64,000 bases of DNA, taken from positions 4,154,001-4,218,000 of the forward strand of contig NZ_AP018164.1 of NCBI RefSeq assembly GCF_002356315.1, given 5' to 3'. Below, piece after piece: positions 61,899 through 64,000 of the stretch. The notes under the pieces were generated by a model that was not told where the DNA came from, ran no database searches, and saw only the letters and a program-made list of their open reading frames with translations. This stretch comes from Mycobacterium shigaense. GTDB lineage: Bacteria; Actinomycetota; Actinomycetes; Mycobacteriales; Mycobacteriaceae. How positions within the stretch are numbered: the stretch's first letter is position 1; every line of letters begins with the position of its first letter. Position numbers and translations under genes: made by a program.

Positions 61899-62006
61899 GA
61901 GGATCCACCCTACTGTGGGCGGCAACAAATTCCGGCGTCCATTGCCCGCAAAATCACGGGCAGTTCGGCGCTGGACCCGAACTCCCGCGCACTAGTGTTG
62001 GGCGAT

Positions 62007-62744
62007 ATGAGCGGCCAAACCACTACGGCCAGCACCGCGGAATCCGAACCGAAGGGGCTGGCAGCCAACGCCACGCAGCAGTTGGTCGAGGGCGTCGCCC
62101 GGGTGCTGACCAAGCCGCGATTCCGCGGCTGGATTCACGTCTACTCGGCCGGCACCGCCGTATTCGCGGGGGCATCGCTGGTGGCGGTGTCGTGGGCGGT
62201 GGGCTCCACCCGGGCGGGCCTGGCGACCCTGCTTTACACCTTCGCCACCATCGTCATGTTCACCGTCAGCGCCACGTACCACCGCGTGCACTGGAAGTCC
62301 GCGACGGCCCAGAAGTGGATGAAGCGGGCCGACCACTCGATGATCTTCGTGTTCATCGCCGGCAGCTACACCCCGTTCGCCCTGCTCGCTTTGTCGCCCG
62401 CCGACGGACACGTCGTGCTGTGGATCGTGTGGGGCGGCGCGGCGGCCGGGATCCTGCTGAAGATGCTGTGGCCGTCGGCGCCGCGCTGGGTCGGGGTGCC
62501 GCTCTACATCCTGCTGGGGTGGGTGGCCGTCTGGTACACCGGGGAGATCCTGCACAACGCGGGGGTGGCCGCGATGGTGCTGCTGTTCGTCGGCGGCGCG
62601 CTGTACAGCATCGGCGGCATCCTCTACGCGCTGCGCTGGCCCGACCCGTGGCCGACGACATTCGGCTACCACGAGTTCTTCCACGCCTGCACCGCGGTAG
62701 CGGCGATCTGCCACTACATCGCGATGTGGTTCGTGGTGTTCTAG
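62007..62744 (+). CDS. Hemolysin III / PAQR family membrane protein
   Basis: 245 residues with seven hydrophobic helices. PAQR metal-site motifs are seen: SATYHRVHWKS near the start of the bundle and HEFFHACTAVAAICHYIAMW at the end. It corresponds to Rv1085c. TAGTGT at 61993 lies 9 bp before the ATG, so the transcript may be leaderless. The hemolysin name is historical; PAQR proteins may be lipid hydrolases. Confidence 0.88.
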   Translation: MSGQTTTASTAESEPKGLAANATQQLVEGVARVLTKPRFRGWIHVYSAGTAVFAGASLVAVSWAVGSTRAGLATLLYTFATIVMFTVSATYHRVHWKSATAQKWMKRADHSMIFVFIAGSYTPFALLALSPADGHVVLWIVWGGAAAGILLKMLWPSAPRWVGVPLYILLGWVAVWYTGEILHNAGVAAMVLLFVGGALYSIGGILYALRWPDPWPTTFGYHEFFHACTAVAAICHYIAMWFVVF

Positions 62745-62748
62745 CGCA

Positions 62749-63132
62749 CTACAGCTGCGTGACGTCGGCCGCCGACCAGTACGCTTTCATGGCGCTGATC
62801 TTGCCGCGGCCGTCGAACACCATCACGTCGATCGGCTCGATCCGCATCTTTTGCTCGCCGGCCGTGATGGTCAACCGGAAGTGGAACGCCGCCTCGTTGC
62901 CGGCGACGCGCAGCGACACCAGCTCGGCCTGCCGGTCCACATTCGCGACGGCGGAGTAGAAGCCCTTGATCGCCTGGCTGCCGATGTGGACCTCGCCGCC
63001 GACCGGGTCCTCGACCGTGGCGTCGTCGGCGTACAGGCTGACCAATCCGTCCACATCGCCGTCGCCGAGGAGCGCGATATAGCGGTTGACCGTGTCGGTG
63101 ATCACTTGGACCTTGTCGTCGGCAGTCGGCAT
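62749..63132 (-). CDS. Ketosteroid isomerase (steroid delta-isomerase)
   Basis: 127 residues, the normal KSI size. The catalytic set of the Comamonas enzyme is conserved: Tyr18, Asp42 in ATVEDPVGGE, and Asp102 in EPIDVMVF. NEAAFHFRLTI and GKISAMKAYW also match. It moves the delta5 double bond to delta4 in 3-ketosteroids, which fits the KstR-controlled 3beta-HSD elsewhere in the window. There is no obvious KstR box at its own start. Confidence 0.9.
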   Translation of the reverse strand: MPTADDKVQVITDTVNRYIALLGDGDVDGLVSLYADDATVEDPVGGEVHIGSQAIKGFYSAVANVDRQAELVSLRVAGNEAAFHFRLTITAGEQKMRIEPIDVMVFDGRGKISAMKAYWSAADVTQL

Positions 63133-63146
63133 GGAAGGCGACGTTA

Positions 63147-64000
63147 CTACCCCGGTACCCCAAGGGCGGCAGCCAGTTCCGCCGGGCGGGTGACGGGAAG
63201 GTCGCAGACCCGGCCGCGGCACACGTAGGCGGCGTCGGCCGCGCCGATGCGGTTGCGGCCGGCCAGCAGGGCCGACGAATCGATCTCACCGCCGACGACG
63301 ATCGCACCGCCGGGCGCCAGCCGGCGCGCGGCGGCCAGCAGCTCCGAGCGCGGCGGGTCGCAGGCGACGGCGATCTGCAGCGGTCCGCGCACCGTGGCCT
63401 CGGCGACGGCCAGCCAATGCCCGGCCGACCGCGGTGCCCGCGCCAGCAGCACTGAATGCGCACGCAGCGCGGCGGCCGCGGCGCGCAGATATCGTTGCGC
63501 GCGGTCCCCGTCGACCAGGTGGGCCGCGGTCAGCAGCGCCTCGGTGATGCTGGAGGCGCCCGACGGCGCCGCGCCGTCGACCGCGTCGGCGGGCCGCATC
63601 ATCAGCTGCTCGGCATCGTCGGCCGTGTCATACCAGCGGCCGGGCCGGTGTGGGTCCGCGAAGTGCGCCAGCGCGGTGTCCAGCAACTCGACCGCGGTGC
63701 TCAGCCAGATTCCCTCGGCGGTGAGCTGATACAGCGCGAGCAGCCCGGTGGCCAGCATCGCGTGGTCCTCCAGGATGGCCGCGCTGGCGCCGACCAACCC
63801 CCCGAGGCTGGCGCGCCGCAGCCGGCCGTCGACGATGTGGCTGTCGCGCAACGCCGTCGCGCACCGCACCGCGGCGCGGGCGAATGCGGGTTCGTCCAGG
63901 GCCACACTGGCCTCGGCCAGCGCGGTGATGGCCAGCCCGTTCCACGAGGTGATCACCTTGTCGTCACGCCCGGGCTGCGGCCGCGAGCGCCGGGCAGCCA
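63147..64000 (-). CDS. DUF255/thioredoxin-domain protein, C-terminal part
   Basis: The 284 codons inside the window are the C-terminal six-hairpin (glycosidase-like) domain of a YyaL/spermatogenesis-associated 20 type protein. The diagnostic DDKVITSWNGLAITAL is near the window edge. It corresponds to Rv1084 (about 670 residues). The N-terminal thioredoxin-like domain lies beyond position 64000. Function unknown. Confidence 0.85.
   Translation of the reverse strand, partial: AARRSRPQPGRDDKVITSWNGLAITALAEASVALDEPAFARAAVRCATALRDSHIVDGRLRRASLGGLVGASAAILEDHAMLATGLLALYQLTAEGIWLSTAVELLDTALAHFADPHRPGRWYDTADDAEQLMMRPADAVDGAAPSGASSITEALLTAAHLVDGDRAQRYLRAAAAALRAHSVLLARAPRSAGHWLAVAEATVRGPLQIAVACDPPRSELLAAARRLAPGGAIVVGGEIDSSALLAGRNRIGAADAAYVCRGRVCDLPVTRPAELAAALGVPG

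Overview
The window comes from a Mycobacterium chromosome, most likely a non-tuberculous species. The GC content is high, GTG starts are common, and gene order follows, gene for gene, the M. tuberculosis H37Rv segment from Rv1133c (metE) down to Rv1084 (remembered synteny, not searched). There are no tRNA or rRNA genes, no CRISPR array and no PE/PPE genes.

Layout. 1-2.2 kb: end of a TetR regulator and two SDR-type oxidoreductases. 2.3-5 kb: a cobalamin riboswitch and metE. 5-12.2 kb: a DUF3556 membrane protein, the methylcitrate operon prpD-prpB-prpC (prpB is absent from M. tuberculosis) and the divergent regulator prpR. 12.3-24 kb: a flavin amine oxidase, a 13E12-family HNH protein with a damaged SOS box, a DoxX protein, a short PpdK, a large OtsB1-type trehalose-phosphatase/GH65 fusion, an Rv1126c-like protein, a WS/DGAT-like protein and EphC. 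24.1-27 kb is an accessory stress patch: an ANTAR-only protein, a small helical protein, an HspX paralogue with a DosR-like box, a 55-residue zinc-ribbon-like ORF, a secreted protein and a VOC pseudogene. 27-31.4 kb: a hydrolase, gnd2, zwf1 and an adenylate cyclase. 31.4-39.2 kb is a second accessory stretch of small secreted or stress proteins, with an IS481-family element inserted at the stop codon of arr (rifamycin ADP-ribosyltransferase). 39.2-64 kb is the conserved core: ychF, ispH, a lipid-droplet-associated protein, xseAB, 3beta-HSD with a KstR box, glpX, fumC, a second cyclase, a polysaccharide deacetylase, phoAT-phoH2, desA2, a long-form serine hydroxymethyltransferase, coaA, a ctaD paralogue, uppS, hemolysin III, a ketosteroid isomerase and the end of a DUF255 protein.

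Functional themes. Propionyl-CoA and sterol catabolism are represented by prpDBC/prpR, KstR-box 3beta-HSD and ketosteroid isomerase. Central carbon metabolism includes zwf1, gnd2, glpX, fumC and ppdK. Hypoxia and stress functions include HspX, ANTAR and PhoH2. Cell-envelope and isoprenoid functions include ispH, uppS, desA2, NlpC/P60 and the deacetylase. The observations most worth following are the shared CTAG stop codon of the IS transposase and arr, the overlapping phoAT-like ORF, the HspX/zinc-ribbon patch, the ctaD paralogue with a perfect palindromic operator, and the long-form SHMT at the glyA1 position.
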